The notes beneath the pieces are model-generated. The model made no database searches. It saw nothing but the letters and a program-made list of their open reading frames with translations, and had not been told where the DNA came from. From Strongylocentrotus purpuratus (taxonomy: Eukaryota; Echinodermata; Echinoidea; Camarodonta; Strongylocentrotidae): a DNA stretch of 64,000 bases. The stretch is from the NCBI RefSeq assembly GCF_000002235.5, contig NW_022145597.1, forward strand, positions 31,750,797 to 31,814,796. Direction: 5' to 3'. Positions 22,701 through 32,892 of the stretch are shown one piece after another; positions within the stretch are counted from its first letter, which is position 1, and every line of letters starts with the position of its first letter. The position numbers and the translations under genes are program-made.

Positions 22701-25700
22701 TCATGGTCAACGTTCAGAATGTAAGAGAATTCAGCTGTCAGCAACTTAACAGAGACATCTGGAGTGACTCTACTGTCAAGAGTATCATCAGGGAGTCTTT
22801 CATCTTTTGGCAGGTACGTCTTCCCACGTTAATAGGGACTTTTAGATTTGCACAACAACAACATGGATTGCTACGATCGACGTCCTTTTAATGCACTGCC
22901 TTGAATGGACGTCACCCGTATCAGTCCACGCAAATCTAAAAGTCCCTATTCTTACATTTGCTCCGGCGTCACTTTAGATTTATCTGATTGTCCCTAAAAT
23001 ATCATCAGTTTGTCTTTTTTCCTTTCTTCTTCTTTTAAAATCAGCTTAATAGCGGTGTAGATTTCTTAAAAGATGTCTTATGATAGTCCTAAATTATTAA
23101 TTTCATTTTCCCTTACAAAACAAATATTCAAGAGAATTCAAGGATTCTTTCATCGGGTATGTCTGCTCATAGTGATCTCACATTTGCTCCTCATTAATGT
23201 CATCAATGTGTTTCTCTCATTATCTTCCTTTGTTGAAATCTGCTAAATATCAGTATGGACCACTTGAAAGATACATCATAAAGTGGATAAATTACAGATT
23301 TCATCTTCCCCTTCAAAGCAATTAGTCAGAAGAAGGCATCTTCTAAAATTCTGCCTCTCTTCGTCCAAGTTTAGTGATTGTATACGTGGTACGGAAATGA
23401 TTTACCGTAATGCACTATGACATGATAACAGCTGCTAGCTGTAAGGCCAAAGGAAAGTGCTTTCATATAAAAGCAGCAGCAGTAAATGTATTTTGTAAAT
23501 GTCTAACAGTAAGGGGATGCAGTAAATTTACAGTAACCTGTGCTAGTGACCACTTGTATAGAAAGAACCCCTGTCTATGATCAAGACCTTATTTTCTATT
23601 TCCCTTGAATGGGCTTTCTCATTGTTTGAAACATCATTCAAGGACCTGTACATAAAGACCACCACACCTGTATATAAAGACAGGTTTCCCTTGAGAGATC
23701 AGGGCCTGTTGCATAAAACTTACCATTGATGGTAAATTTGCCATCAATGGCAATTACCATGGTAACAGGGCTGAACAGCCAATCAAAATCAAGGTTTCCA
23801 TGGTAGTTACCCTTGGTGGCAAAGTTACCATCAATGGTACGTTTTGTGCAACGGGGCCCTGTACATACAGGTTTCACTGTATATTTAATTGTCAAAATCA
23901 TTTTTGGAAAAATTTGAACTACAAGAAATCTCTTCTGCCTGTGTTTGCATTTAGGTGTACCATGATAGCGATGAAGGGCAGCGGTACATGCAGTTTTATA
24001 AAGTTACAGAGTTCCCCTATGTCTCTATTTTGGATCCAAGAACAGGTTTGTTACATACATGTGTGATGCAAGAGAAATAGCATAATATATTATAAATTGA
24101 TATGATATAAATATAAGTTTATGAAGTTATACATTAAGAGAAGAAATGGATGCAATGGGGAGAAGGAATAGGAAATATTGAAGGAGGGATGACTTGAAAA
24201 GGCAGGGATGCCAGTTTTCAGGCAATAGCCTGAATTCAGGCCCTGGCGAGTTATTTTCTGACCATAGTTAACGCTTTTTTGTGTACAAAATAGCTCATTC
24301 TAGGTGATTTTCACACCCTCTGTTAAATTCTAACTGGCATTCCTGAAAAGGGGTTCGAGGAAGGAGAAGGAGAAGAGAAGAGAACAGAGAAGAGGGATCA
24401 GAGGGAAGAACAAAGGAGGGCTAGATAGAAGGGATGCAGTGGAGGCCTCCCCCCCCCCCCCACTCAGTGTTATTTAGGGTATGGGTATGCTTGTTTCCCT
24501 CCCTTTGAAAGCACCCTTCCACCCCCCCCCCCCCCCCCCCCCCCACTCAGTGTTATTTAGGGTATGCGTATGCGTGTTTACCTCCCTTTGAAAGCACCCC
24601 ACCCTATCTCCGGTGTGAAAGTCTATACATACCAGACTTCGTCACTCGAAACAGTACCCCTTTACCAGAGATTTGGGGAACAGGTATGTGTCCCTCTGAC
24701 CCCGGAGTGTGGGGGGGGGGGGGGGGGGGGGGAGTGGAAGAGGAATTGGGTAGAAGATTGATAGAAGGTGAGAGAGAGAGAAAAAGAATGATTTTGGGGT
24801 GGATGAAGAGAGGGGTGGAGAAGGGGCAAGAAGAGAAAGAGAAGATTACCCCCAGAAAAAAAAATCAAATGTGACGAAGGAAAGAGATTTATAGAAGAAA
24901 TCAAGATGGAACCTACCAATACTATCTAGAAGATGAGCTGATAATGTAAAGACATGTTAATTGAAAAGTATGATTAAAGAAAGAAATGTTCATAGTAGTG
25001 ATTTCTTTTTTTTATTCCCATTTTTCCTCAGGAGAACAGATGGCAACTTGGCATAGAATAGACAACGAAGCTTTCTGTGATGTTGGTAAGTCATGCCAGG
25101 GTGATCCAAGTTTACTCCTGCTACAATTGCTCTAGGGACATTTGCTTCTGGGATAATTTCCCTGATGACATTAACTTCTGCAGCAATTGCTCTAGGGACA
25201 TTTGCTTCTTGGACAATTTCCCTGATGACATTAACTCCTGCAACAATTGCTCTAGGGACATTTGCTTCTGGGACAATTTCCCTGAAGACATTAACTCCTG
25301 CTACAATTGCTCTAGGGACATTTGCTTCTGGGATAATTTCCCTGATGACATTAACTTCTGCAACAATTGCTCTAGGGACATTTGCTTCTGGGATAATTTC
25401 CCTCATGACATTAACTCCTGCAACAATTGCTCTGGGGACATTTGCTTCTGGGACAATTTCCCTGATGACATTAACTCCTGCAACAATTGCTCTGGGGACA
25501 TTTGCTTCTGTGATAATTTCCCTGATGACATTAACTCCTGCAACAATTGCTCTAGGGACATTTGCTTCTGGGACAATTTCCCTGAAGACATTAACTTCTG
25601 CAACAATTGCTCTAGGGACATTTGCTTCTGGGACAATTTCCCTGAAGACATTAACTTCTGCAACAATTGCTCTAGGGACATTTGCTTCTGGGATAATTTC

Positions 25701-28700
25701 CCTGAAGACATTAACTTCTGCAACAATTGCTCTAGGGACATTTGCTTCTGGGACAATTTCCCTGATGACATTAACTTCTGCAACAATTGCTCTAGGGACA
25801 TTTGCTTCTGGGATAATTTCCCTGATGACATTAACTTCTGCAACAATTGCTCTAGGGACATTTGCTTCTGGGACAATTTCCCTGATGACATTAACTTCTG
25901 CAACAATTGCTCTAGGGACATTTGCTTCTGGGATAATTTCCCTGATGACATTAACTTCTGCAACAATTGCTCTGGGGACATTTGCTTCTGGGACAATTTC
26001 CCAGAAGACATTAACTTCTGCAACAATTGCTCTAGGGACATTTGCTTCTGGGACGATTTCCCTGAAGACATTAACTTCTGCAACAATTGCTCTAGGGACA
26101 TTTGCTTCTTGGATAATTTCCCTGAAGACATTAACTTCTGCAACACTTGCTCTAGGGACATTTGCTTCTGGGACAATTTCCCTGAAGACATTAACATCTG
26201 CAACACTTGCTCAGCTGACATTTGCTCCTGGGACATCTCTTCTAGCGTCAGTGTTATTTGCTCTGTGCTGTATTTAGTCCTAGATCTTGGGTTAGGGTTG
26301 GGGTGCTATTGGGTATTAGGTTAGGTTTAGGATGATGGGTTAGAGTCAGGCTTGTGTTTGGTCTAAGGTTGAAGTTAGGAATTTAGTAAGTATATGACTT
26401 AGACTGTAGAGCATTTGTCGCTGGAGTGTGTGTCCTTTTTACCCATGTCTGATTGCTTTCTCGACTGCTTTCTGTAAGAAAATTAACACGTTATGATTTG
26501 TACACAAATTTTAACGAAAATTATGGGAACTCCATGGGGTAGCTTCTGGGATGAGGGTGTTGATATTGTTTATGTTACCGGTAATCATTCATTTAGCTCA
26601 GACTTACTTGGGGAGTTACAGAACCAACAAAATCAAGGCAGATGGAATGATGGGGCAAACAAATGAACAAAACACTCGATTAGAGCAACTAATTTAATGC
26701 AAAACATACATAAATTTAAGAAAGTAATGAAAATGGTCTTTTCTCCCCTCTCTCAGTGATGCAGTTCTTATGTGACCACAAAATGGACATTCCAGACATT
26801 GTTCCTCTGTCACCGCCGGCCGATAGCCCTTCGTCATCTGGGCCACCTGCCAAGAAGGCTAGAACATCTGTAAGTAATACCGTTTCAGGCCTTTCTTTGG
26901 AATGTATCCTGTATGACATATGACATTTATCCATTTAAAGGGATCAGCTATCTTTTCCTCGGATTCTAAACAAAATTCTGGATTTAGCTCATGCTGCAAT
27001 CACAATTATAAACCTTTAGGACAGTCAGGAATCCCATGACTGCAGGCTAGCGTAGGGAATCATTGCAAGAAAAGAAAAATGCAAAGGGAAAATGTATACA
27101 TTCTTACTTCAGTTATTGTGGGCGAACCCCCCTCCCCCCACCTCCCCTCACTTCCCCTCAGTTATACAAATCAGGGCCCTCAAAAGTGGTTTTCTTACTA
27201 TTACTATTAGTATATGGGTCCCGGTTAGTTGAGATGTTTTGCCCTTCCTGAGGCCAAGGTGTTGGCCTGCCACAGAGCCCATAGAACAATGGCAGCGCAG
27301 GAAAAGTAAACACTTTTCGTTTTAGGGTACCTTCTCCCGCTTACCTCAAAATGGTCCTCATGTTGTTCATGTTTTATTATTATTATTATTATTATTATTT
27401 TGGCAATCACTCATTTACCCGTACAAAGTAAATAGCATAAAGCACTCATTCACCTGTACAAAGTAAATAGCATAAAGCACAATTGAAATATAATGAAAAA
27501 TTACATGTAATAGCAATTAATCACGCATTTTCTACCTCATTTCTCCAAGATGCCAAGGCAGAAAAAAGAGGGAAAACGGCTTCCTACCCTTCCTGGGAAA
27601 ATGCCTTATAAACTTTTTGATTCCTGATTCAGAAATGTACAATTCTGAAAAACATTATATAACTTTCTTGCTTCAACTTCCGTTCAGAGTATATATGTAA
27701 GAAGATGGTTGGATTTGTGGAGTTTCTAATAATGGGTTTATTCTCTCTCTTTCTCTTCCACTCCTGTTACAGAGCATCATTGATGCGAGTGAGGATAGTC
27801 AGTTAGAAGCCGCCATCGCCGCATCCCTGGCCGAGGTGGAAGCAGCTCAAACCAAAGCAGAGTCCAGCATCATTGCCATCGAATCCGATTCTGAAGACGA
27901 TGTCGACGATGAAGAGGATGATGAAGACGATGATGCAGTAGAGACGATAGAGAGCGATTTTGCGTTCAGTGACTCTGAGCCCTCGAGTGAGGCAGTGCAT
28001 CGGACGACCTCTAAGACTAAAGCAACAAACGGGGCTGTTCAAAGGACAAGTGTAATTGTCAGTGCCGCTTGCAAAGGTCATGAAGAGGTCGTTCACAATG
28101 TAGATGACGACGTGAAGGACGAGACCACTGTGATAAATGAGAGAACAGATGTGAAAGAAGCCAAATCAAATGGATCGATCACAAGCGAGGGAAAGAGAGA
28201 ACTTTCATGTGAAGAAAAGGCAAGAACTGAACCTTCGGAAAGCAAACCAAAGATAATAGACAGCAATGATGTCAATGTTGATGTCAATGTTGATGTCGAT
28301 GACGATATCGATGGGGAGAAGCAGGACGATGCAGGAAGGTTATCTGGGGCTGATGCCGACGATGCCACAAAAGGGGAGGATAATGAATCCGATGAAACCT
28401 CAGGTATATCTTGGAGATTGATGAGGAGGGCTAACCTAGTCACCCGTCAGAATCGCTTTTATTGTTTTTTTAAATCGTGCAGTAGGCAGGATTATTTGTT
28501 CCTTAATTTCCATTTATTTACATTTTGTGAATGAAAAGGGTGCAGCTAACTTCCTTTTTTACCACTGTCCAAGAACAAAATATATACATTGTACATGAAA
28601 ACATAGAGTACAGTGCACTCACCAGATTTTGGATATAAACCCATATTTAAAAAAGTTCTTTAACCCATCTTCCTAGTTCTTACAGGGGTTATCGTCAATG

Positions 28701-30641
28701 AATCTCATCAGGCAAACTTAGTATACTCTAGTTAAAGGTAATACAAAGTTTTGGGAAATTTTGAAAATTGGGTGGATAGTGATTCTTTACAATTTTGATA
28801 TATTTGGATGCCCCTGTGGATGTATTATAAGCACTAGAAAATTTAGCCCCTAAAACACTTTTACTTTCGAGTAAAATTGAATTAAAAAATTTACTGGTGC
28901 TCCCAGTAAATTTTGATAAATTTCAAATAGCGCCTACGGCCGTACAATAGTAGGTGCGACCATGAAAATCTCAGAATATGTAGTTGTGGTATATAATTTT
29001 CAAACGGGATTAGCTAGTCGGTCGATTTTAGTCAAGAAACATTGTTTTATAGCTTAATTAATATCTTGACCTTGAGAGGGAGCTATACAGCATAAAGAGT
29101 TAATTATTTATAATTTCATAACTTTAGACTCAATTTTAACCGCGACAACGATCACTGAATATTGTAAGATCGCATATGCTTGCAATATGTTCATTTGAAC
29201 CAAATTCATGACCCCATACCAAAACTTTGTATTACCTTTAAGTGAATCGTAGACATCATGCCTCATTGTGTTTTATTGCAGGACCAACTACTGAAATCAT
29301 GTTAAGGTTCCCCGATGGAAGAAGAAAACAGGTCTGTCTATCAACATCAGCAACTCTAAAGGTGAGACAGGATAGGTTTTCACAACACTTTCTTGAACCG
29401 AACTCTAGAACCGAACTCATTTCCACATGTAAACATAAGAGAAAGTTTCTACTCTCTGAATATGGTTAAACCCCTCCCTCCTCCCCCCTACCACATGACC
29501 TTAATATCTTTAAACCCTTTAATTCCACCATGGTATTCTTGCGTTCACCCTTACTTGGGTATTATTGTGTCTCTTTTGTATTCTTGCCTGACTGCACATG
29601 AGTGTATTTAACATTGCCTTGTATTAAATTTATTTAGTTGCTTATGAGCCTTCAGGTGAAACAGACTGTACAACTCTTACCAATAAAGTTGAACCTTTCC
29701 AACTTCTATATTTATATATATATAGATATATATATTTATTTAAATTCTAAAAAAAAAAATCTAATTCATTTCTTTTCCAGTATAAACTGCATTTAAATGC
29801 AATAATTGACTTAAAAACAATGTTATAAGTTGTATAGAAGACAAAATAGAAATATGGTTAAACCTGTTTGAGTTCCACCTCCTTATAAAGGCCATCTGTC
29901 TGCAATGGTCTCTTTTGTGTGCCCCTTGGATAACCTTATTAGACAGGTTGAATAACTGAAAATGATATTGTTCACCTACATGTACACATTGACATGGATT
30001 GGCATTTTAAAGGAGCAATGCTTGTTTGGTGCAAGCCCCTACAATTAAGTTACATTAAATATTTTATTTCCAATTTTGTGTTACTATTTATAGAACATGA
30101 GCATTGCCAGCATTGACTTGCAATACAGTCCTACTTGTAAAGGCAATAACTACAGCATGTCGTACCCAAAGAATGAAATAATTACATCTTTCTATTTCAG
30201 TTTCCAATGGAATTACACAACTATTGTGTTAGATTATGGGTTTGAAATCTTTAAAAATTCAGCCTTAAATGTTTACTTGATGAAACCCGCAAACGATTGT
30301 CTCGCTGAGTGCTCTTTTACAAATTCTCAATAAAAATTTGTGTCGGGTATGAAATAATGAGGCTAAGAAGCTATTTCATTTCCCCCTTTCTCTTATGTAC
30401 TAGTATTGTGTTGGTGTCATGATTCAAGATTGTATTTCTGCTTCATTGATAAGTTTGGTCTTGTTTTCTTTTTGTATTCCAGGCACTGATTAAATGCGTT
30501 TCTAAGGAAGGTTTTAAGGCGGAGAAGTACGAACTCATCACAACTTATCCCCGTCGTCGACTTTCTGCCTTAGACTCAAGCACCAGCCTCTCGGACGCAG
30601 GACTTAGTCCCCAAGAAAGTATCTTTGTCCAGGAACGGTAG
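16672..30641 (+). CDS. UBXN7: UBXN7 / UBXD7, p97 (VCP) adaptor with UBA-UAS-UIM-UBX domains
   Basis: UBXN7 bridges the AAA ATPase p97/VCP to cullin-RING ubiquitin ligases: UBA binds ubiquitin, UIM binds NEDD8 on cullins and UBX binds p97 (family knowledge). Twelve exons: 16672-16732, 18475-18643, 19136-19200, 20012-20083, 21484-21593, 22667-22813, 23955-24045, 25032-25085, 26757-26869, 27773-28403, 29282-29361, 30483-30641. All have GT-AG borders and matching phases; the sum is 1752 bases, 583 codons plus TAG. Residues: UBA about 5-60; VFDGLRDFQAET about 111-122; UAS thioredoxin-like domain about 135-275; UIM about 300-315 (LEAAIAASL); acidic linker 320-500; UBX about 505-583, ending ESIFVQER. 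The human protein has 489 residues; the extra length is in the acidic linker. The FPR turn that contacts p97 reads YPR (553-555). The gene looks intact. Confidence 0.95.
16920..17850 (+). repeat. dispersed repeat with internal palindrome, copy 1
   Basis: It shares long blocks with 42600-43165 in the same order: the TTTCTGTCTCTTTCGTTCGT / GGGTAGGGTC palindrome, CTCCAGCAAAGCATAGAGAG, then TCATCAATTGTCA.TAAAGTACCGATTTT and CAGTGGTGTTTGAAATGTTG. It lies in UBXN7 intron 1. Confidence 0.75.
18082..18330 (-). mobile_element. LINE 3'-tail-like fragment with (ATTGA) microsatellite
   Basis: AATTGAATTGAATTGAAATT followed by TATTGTCCCTTTCAGG. A short tandem repeat followed by TTTATTG is the reverse complement of CR1/L2-type LINE 3' ends. 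No coding part remains. It lies in UBXN7 intron 1. Confidence 0.35.
18475..18643 (+). CDS. UBXN7: UBXN7 exon 2 (rest of UBA)
   Basis: Acceptor ATACAG, donor CAA|GTAAGT. It encodes LQMLEVCNGDLERAISMHLD, the second and third UBA helices, then a serine-rich linker. Confidence 0.93.
19136..19200 (+). CDS. UBXN7: UBXN7 exon 3
   Basis: Acceptor TTCCAG, donor TTTG|GTAAGC. It encodes DSVRAPIPSKMDTLVEDVPT, matching the human VRAPIPQK segment. Confidence 0.9.
20012..20083 (+). CDS. UBXN7: UBXN7 exon 4
   Basis: Acceptor TTCTGCAG, donor A|GTGAGT. It encodes a basic stretch then SVFDGLRDFQAET, a strongly conserved UBXN7 segment. Confidence 0.93.
20160..20570 (+). mobile_element. possible SINE-like repeat in UBXN7 intron 4
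   Basis: It has a box B-like GAGGTTCAAATTTC and a body with CCTTAGACAAGGCATTTTAT, reminiscent of tRNA-derived SINE bodies. Box A is weak. Otherwise unremarkable sequence. Confidence 0.3.
21243..21428 (+). mobile_element. 186-bp TTAA-flanked MITE, family A copy 1
   Basis: TTAA|AGCCCCATCGCACTAGTTTG ... GTAGTGCAGTGGGGC|TTAA. The same length and 80-90% visible identity as the copy at 49168-49353. It lies in UBXN7 intron 4, just before exon 5. Confidence 0.85.
21484..21593 (+). CDS. UBXN7: UBXN7 exon 5 (start of UAS domain)
   Basis: Acceptor CTTCCAG, donor ACG|GTGAGA. It encodes LEDLFRPPLDLMHKGTFVT, close to human LADLFRPPIDLMHKGSF. The exon begins 56 bp after the end of a TTAA-flanked MITE. Confidence 0.94.
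21640..22400. repeat. hAT-like inverted-repeat debris with AATGACCGGTCATT palindromes
   Basis: TAATGACCGGTCATTATCA occurs at about 21758 and again at about 22385. The right end GTTGCAGCCCTAATGAC read backwards is AGGGCTGCAAC, a common hAT start. Poly(T) with GTTGTTG interrupts the middle (21880-21965). Boundaries are uncertain. Confidence 0.35.
22667..22813 (+). CDS. UBXN7: UBXN7 exon 6 (UAS domain)
   Basis: 147 bases, phase 0 to 0. It encodes GKWLMVNVQNVREFSCQQLN and ends IIRESFIFWQ, the core of the thioredoxin-like UAS domain. A 120-bp MITE begins 18 bp after it. Confidence 0.95.
22831..22950. mobile_element. 120-bp MITE with TIR AATAGGGACTTTTAGATTTG
   Basis: Left AATAGGGACTTTTAGATTTG and right CAAATCTAAAAGTCCCTATT are perfect inverted copies. 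The same ends bound 51977-52752. It starts 18 bp after UBXN7 exon 6. Confidence 0.8.
23701..23860. mobile_element. 160-bp MITE with TIR AGGGCCTGTTGCATAAAACT
   Basis: Left AGGGCCTGTTGCATAAAACT TACCATTGATGGTAA, right TTACCATCAATGGTACGTTT TGTGCAACGGGGCCCT. Arms pair over about 35 bp with few mismatches. It lies in UBXN7 intron 6. Confidence 0.75.
23955..24045 (+). CDS. UBXN7: UBXN7 exon 7 (UAS domain)
   Basis: Acceptor GCATTTAG, donor ACAG|GTTTGT. It encodes VYHDSDEGQRYMQFYKVTEF then PYVSILDPRT, almost residue for residue like the human protein. Confidence 0.95.
24360..24900. repeat. G/C runs and purine-rich low-complexity block
   Basis: GAGGAAGGAGAAGGAG stretches, C runs at about 24449-24461 and 24522-24544, a G run at 24711-24732, and a near-duplicate of CACTCAGTGTTATTTAGGGT at 24460 and 24544. 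It lies in UBXN7 intron 7. Confidence 0.7.
25032..25085 (+). CDS. UBXN7: UBXN7 exon 8
   Basis: 54 bases encoding EQMATWHRIDNEAFCDV; acceptor TTCCTCAG, donor GTTG|GTAAGT. The minisatellite array begins about 30 bp after the donor. Unspliced read-through hits an in-frame stop in the first repeat. Confidence 0.9.
25117..26240 (+). repeat. 60-bp minisatellite, about 18.7 copies
   Basis: The unit contains CTGCAACAATTGCTCTAGGG and GACAATTTCCCTGA.GACATT; every copy is exactly 60 bp. Because 60 is divisible by three, open frames run through it in two plus frames (FWDNFPDDINFCNNCSRDIC and ALGTFASGTISLMTLTSATI type) and one minus frame (MSSGKLSQKQMSLEQLLQKL type). Variants (GATAAT/GACAAT, GAAGACA/GATGACA) are shuffled among copies. 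It is intronic in UBXN7, beginning about 30 bp after the exon 8 donor. Confidence 0.95.
26757..26869 (+). CDS. UBXN7: UBXN7 exon 9
   Basis: 113 bases encoding MQFLCDHKMDIPDIVPLSPP then a Ser/Pro-rich stretch ending in AKKARTS, a possible short basic nuclear-localisation-like patch. Acceptor TCTCTCAG, donor TCT|GTAAGT. Confidence 0.92.
26934..27045 (+). mobile_element. family B MITE fragment
   Basis: TTTAAAGGGATCAGCTATCT then GGATTTAGCTCATGCTGCAATCA and CTTTAGGACAGTCAGGAA, matching one end of the family B elements at 40054 and 43239. Truncated. It lies in UBXN7 intron 9. Confidence 0.7.
27773..28403 (+). CDS. UBXN7: UBXN7 exon 10 (UIM and acidic linker)
   Basis: 631 bases, the largest exon. 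It opens SIIDASEDSQLEAAIAASLA, a good ubiquitin-interacting motif, then a long Asp/Glu-rich low-complexity linker including a D/V/N run (VNVDVNVDVDDDIDG). Acceptor TGTTACAG, donor TCAG|GTATAT. Confidence 0.95.
28736..29237. mobile_element. 502-bp TTAA-flanked MITE, family C
   Basis: TTAA|AGGTAATACAAAGTTTTG ... CAAAACTTTGTATTACCT|TTAA, with perfect inverted ends of about 19 bp. It lies in UBXN7 intron 10, ending 44 bp before exon 11. Confidence 0.85.
29282..29361 (+). CDS. UBXN7: UBXN7 exon 11 (UBX, first half)
   Basis: 80 bases encoding PTTEIMLRFPDGRRKQVCLS, the first two strands of the UBX ubiquitin fold. Acceptor TTGCAG, donor AAAG|GTGAGA. The exon lies 44 bp after a TTAA-flanked MITE. Confidence 0.94.
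30483..30641 (+). CDS. UBXN7: UBXN7 exon 12 (UBX, second half, stop)
   Basis: Acceptor TTCCAG. It encodes ALIKCVSKEGFKAEKYELIT, then TYPRRRLSALD and LSPQESIFVQER with TAG at 30639-30641. The p97-contact turn is Y-P-R instead of the usual F-P-R. Confidence 0.95.
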   Translation, partial: ALIKCVSKEGFKAEKYELITTYPRRRLSALDSSTSLSDAGLSPQESIFVQER

Positions 30642-32150
30642 CAGACACAACCTTTCCAAAGATGATTGCAACACAAGTAACATCAAGGAGGGGATTTGCG
30701 ATCATGTCAATTCCATTTTGTGAGGTGAACGGTTTTCTTCTAAAAAACAACAACCTTACTTTTGAGTTTGCTTTCGTTGAATTGGCTACAAGTGATGGAA
30801 GGTCTATAGACAAGATAGCTGAACTTAAGGTAGACTTTGTGCATGGTTTCCTGTTTCATGAGGCTATCATTTTCATACCTCCACCACCGAAGGTGCTGCC
30901 AAAAGACATTCAAAATTGAATTTTGCAATCATGTTTGCATTCAAATAAAATGTCATCCAGTAATTACACATTAATGGTTGCAGACAGGATCAGGATTGCA
31001 AAAAACATGGCACAGGTGCGGCTTGTTTCTTGTGAGAGTATTTGTAAATTGTCCCCCGTTTCATGAGGCATACAGTTATTTTGTAATTGAAATTTGCAAT
31101 CAAGTTTACGTTCACATTTGATTTCATCCAGTCAGTTACACATTGGCAGCAGCCCACTTGGTCATGATTGCCTAAGGAAATGACGTTTATGCGATGTAAC
31201 ATTCATGGTAGTGTACCGTACCGATCACCCGAAAATATAATTTGTATACCCGGTATGCATGTTGCTAGAATGTATGAAACTAACCCCCAAAACCTTTTCC
31301 TGGCATTCTATAGGTAAAATGTTAAGGAGTATGAATAAAATAAAGGATAACATGACATCCCATGTACAAGGCTTGCAAGTAACCAAGTCAACTCGATTTG
31401 GGTTCAGTGTGCACCCTATTTTATGCTCTTCAAGATGTTTAATGTTCAGTGAGGGTGTATTTAAAGTGCAATATCTCTTTGTAGAATTAATGATTGAAGC
31501 TTGTATTTTTAAAGAGTATAACGTCAAGAGCAAAACGTGTTTTGGTGATTGGTACACTTGAAATATTTGACCATTGTATCCCGTTCCATGAGGAGGACAG
31601 TTAATTTTGATTAAAATTTGCAATCAAGTTGGCATTCAAATTTGATGTCTTCTTATCAACTACAAATTGATGGTAGCAGGCATGATTTCCATAACACTCT
31701 GGTTGTTAACATTGACCTCTGAACATTTTCCCTTGCTTCATGAGGCTAAACTTGCAATCATGTGTGCATTCAAATTTGATTTCTAATCAATTACGTTTTG
31801 AAAGAGATATGATTATGGTTGCCAAAAGATGACGTTGATAGGGCTAATACTTATAGAGGAGGGTATTTTTGTGCTTGCTTCAATATGCAGGGTAAAGTGC
31901 ATGTTCACTAACATTTGCAATCATGTTTGCATTCAAATTCAATTTCATCCAGTCAATTACATATTGATGGTAGCAGATATGAGTCACATGACCACAGTTG
32001 CCAAAACATGTTAGTGATGAGGGTTAAGGTGTTTGTGCTTTGTCTCATTTTTCATGTTGTGAGCAGTCATTTTTACACAAAATTTGCTATCAACTTTGCA
32101 TTTATATGTGATTTAATCCTATGTTAAAGGACTTTTTAATATGATGTGAT
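30642..32150 (+). repeat. UBXN7 3' UTR/downstream with six diverged tandem repeats
   Basis: After the stop codon, the phrases TTCATGAGG, TTTGCAATCATGTTTGCATT, TTTGATTTCATCCAGTCAAT and GATGGTAGCAG recur in that order at about 30860, 31060, 31590, 31740, 31910 and 32080, roughly 150-200 bp apart with one longer gap. Possible AATAAA signals are at 30945, 32200 and 33665; the mRNA end is not defined. Confidence 0.7.
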
Positions 32151-32649
32151 TTTGCTGTTACACATACTTTCCCCAGATCTTATTCGGATGGAACTAACAG
32201 ATTAAGAATAAATGTTTTTATGTTTTGTTTGTGTACCTATCTTTTTATGCATCTCTATGATTCTGTATCTAGTAAAACGCACCTTGTGTACTTTAAATCA
32301 AGGTATAAAAGTATCAAATGTACTTTGTTTTTATTATACACAATCCTGCATACTAAGGAAATGTTAAGGTGCTACATTTTAACACCCTTAATCAGATTGA
32401 AATAAAAGAATTGTAAGAAACTTCTCAAAAAAGTTCTGCAATTCATGTTTGAGTGTTGATATATCTCTTGTTACTGTATTCATACTTGATGTTGGTTCGT
32501 GTGTATTCCCCTTTACCATGATGCCCCATTTGTTTATCATTATTATGTAATAATGGAATGTGCAGTACACCTGAATTTGGGACCAAGTTTAATATAAAAT
32601 GTTGCAAAATAATAATAATATTATGTTCTTGTATAACGCTCATATCCGT

Positions 32650-32892
32650 CAGCCTTAACACTCCTGGCGCTCCACAATTATTACCCCAGCTTTAGCATGG
32701 CTACCATTATGGCGCTCTAGCATTTCAAGGAATAAATTCCTGTCGGGTACCCATTTACATCCCCTGGGTTGAGTGTGGCAAATGTAGATCAATGTCTTGC
32801 CAAAGGACATTAGCACCGTGGCGGGACTCAAACCGCGGACCTTGTGATCCATAGTCTGGTGACATATCCACTCGACCACAACACCTCTACAG
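32650..32892 (-). mobile_element. tRNA-derived SINE
   Basis: Read on the minus strand, the head contains a box A-like TGGTCGAGTGG (32878-32868) and a box B-like GGTTTGAGTCC (32834-32824) at tRNA spacing, then a unique body (GGCAAGACATTGATCTACAT) and a tail toward (ATT)n near 32610-32625. Pol III promoter boxes plus body plus simple tail define a SINE. Confidence 0.7.

Noticed and set aside
25117-26240. CRISPR-like regular array
   Set aside because: Units are contiguous 60-bp copies without unique spacers, in an animal intron. It is a minisatellite.
25077-26324. Long open frames (up to 415 codons) over the 60-bp repeats
   Set aside because: The repeat length is a multiple of three, so a stop-free unit stays open in several frames on both strands. 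The array lies in a UBXN7 intron, and the exon 8 frame stops in the first unit. No independent sign of coding.
26280-26360. Telomere-like TTAGGG stretch
   Set aside because: Only a few degenerate TTAGG-like words (GGGTTAGGGTTGGGG) follow the minisatellite; there is no regular array. The CCTAA-like words at 35770-35830 are equally weak.
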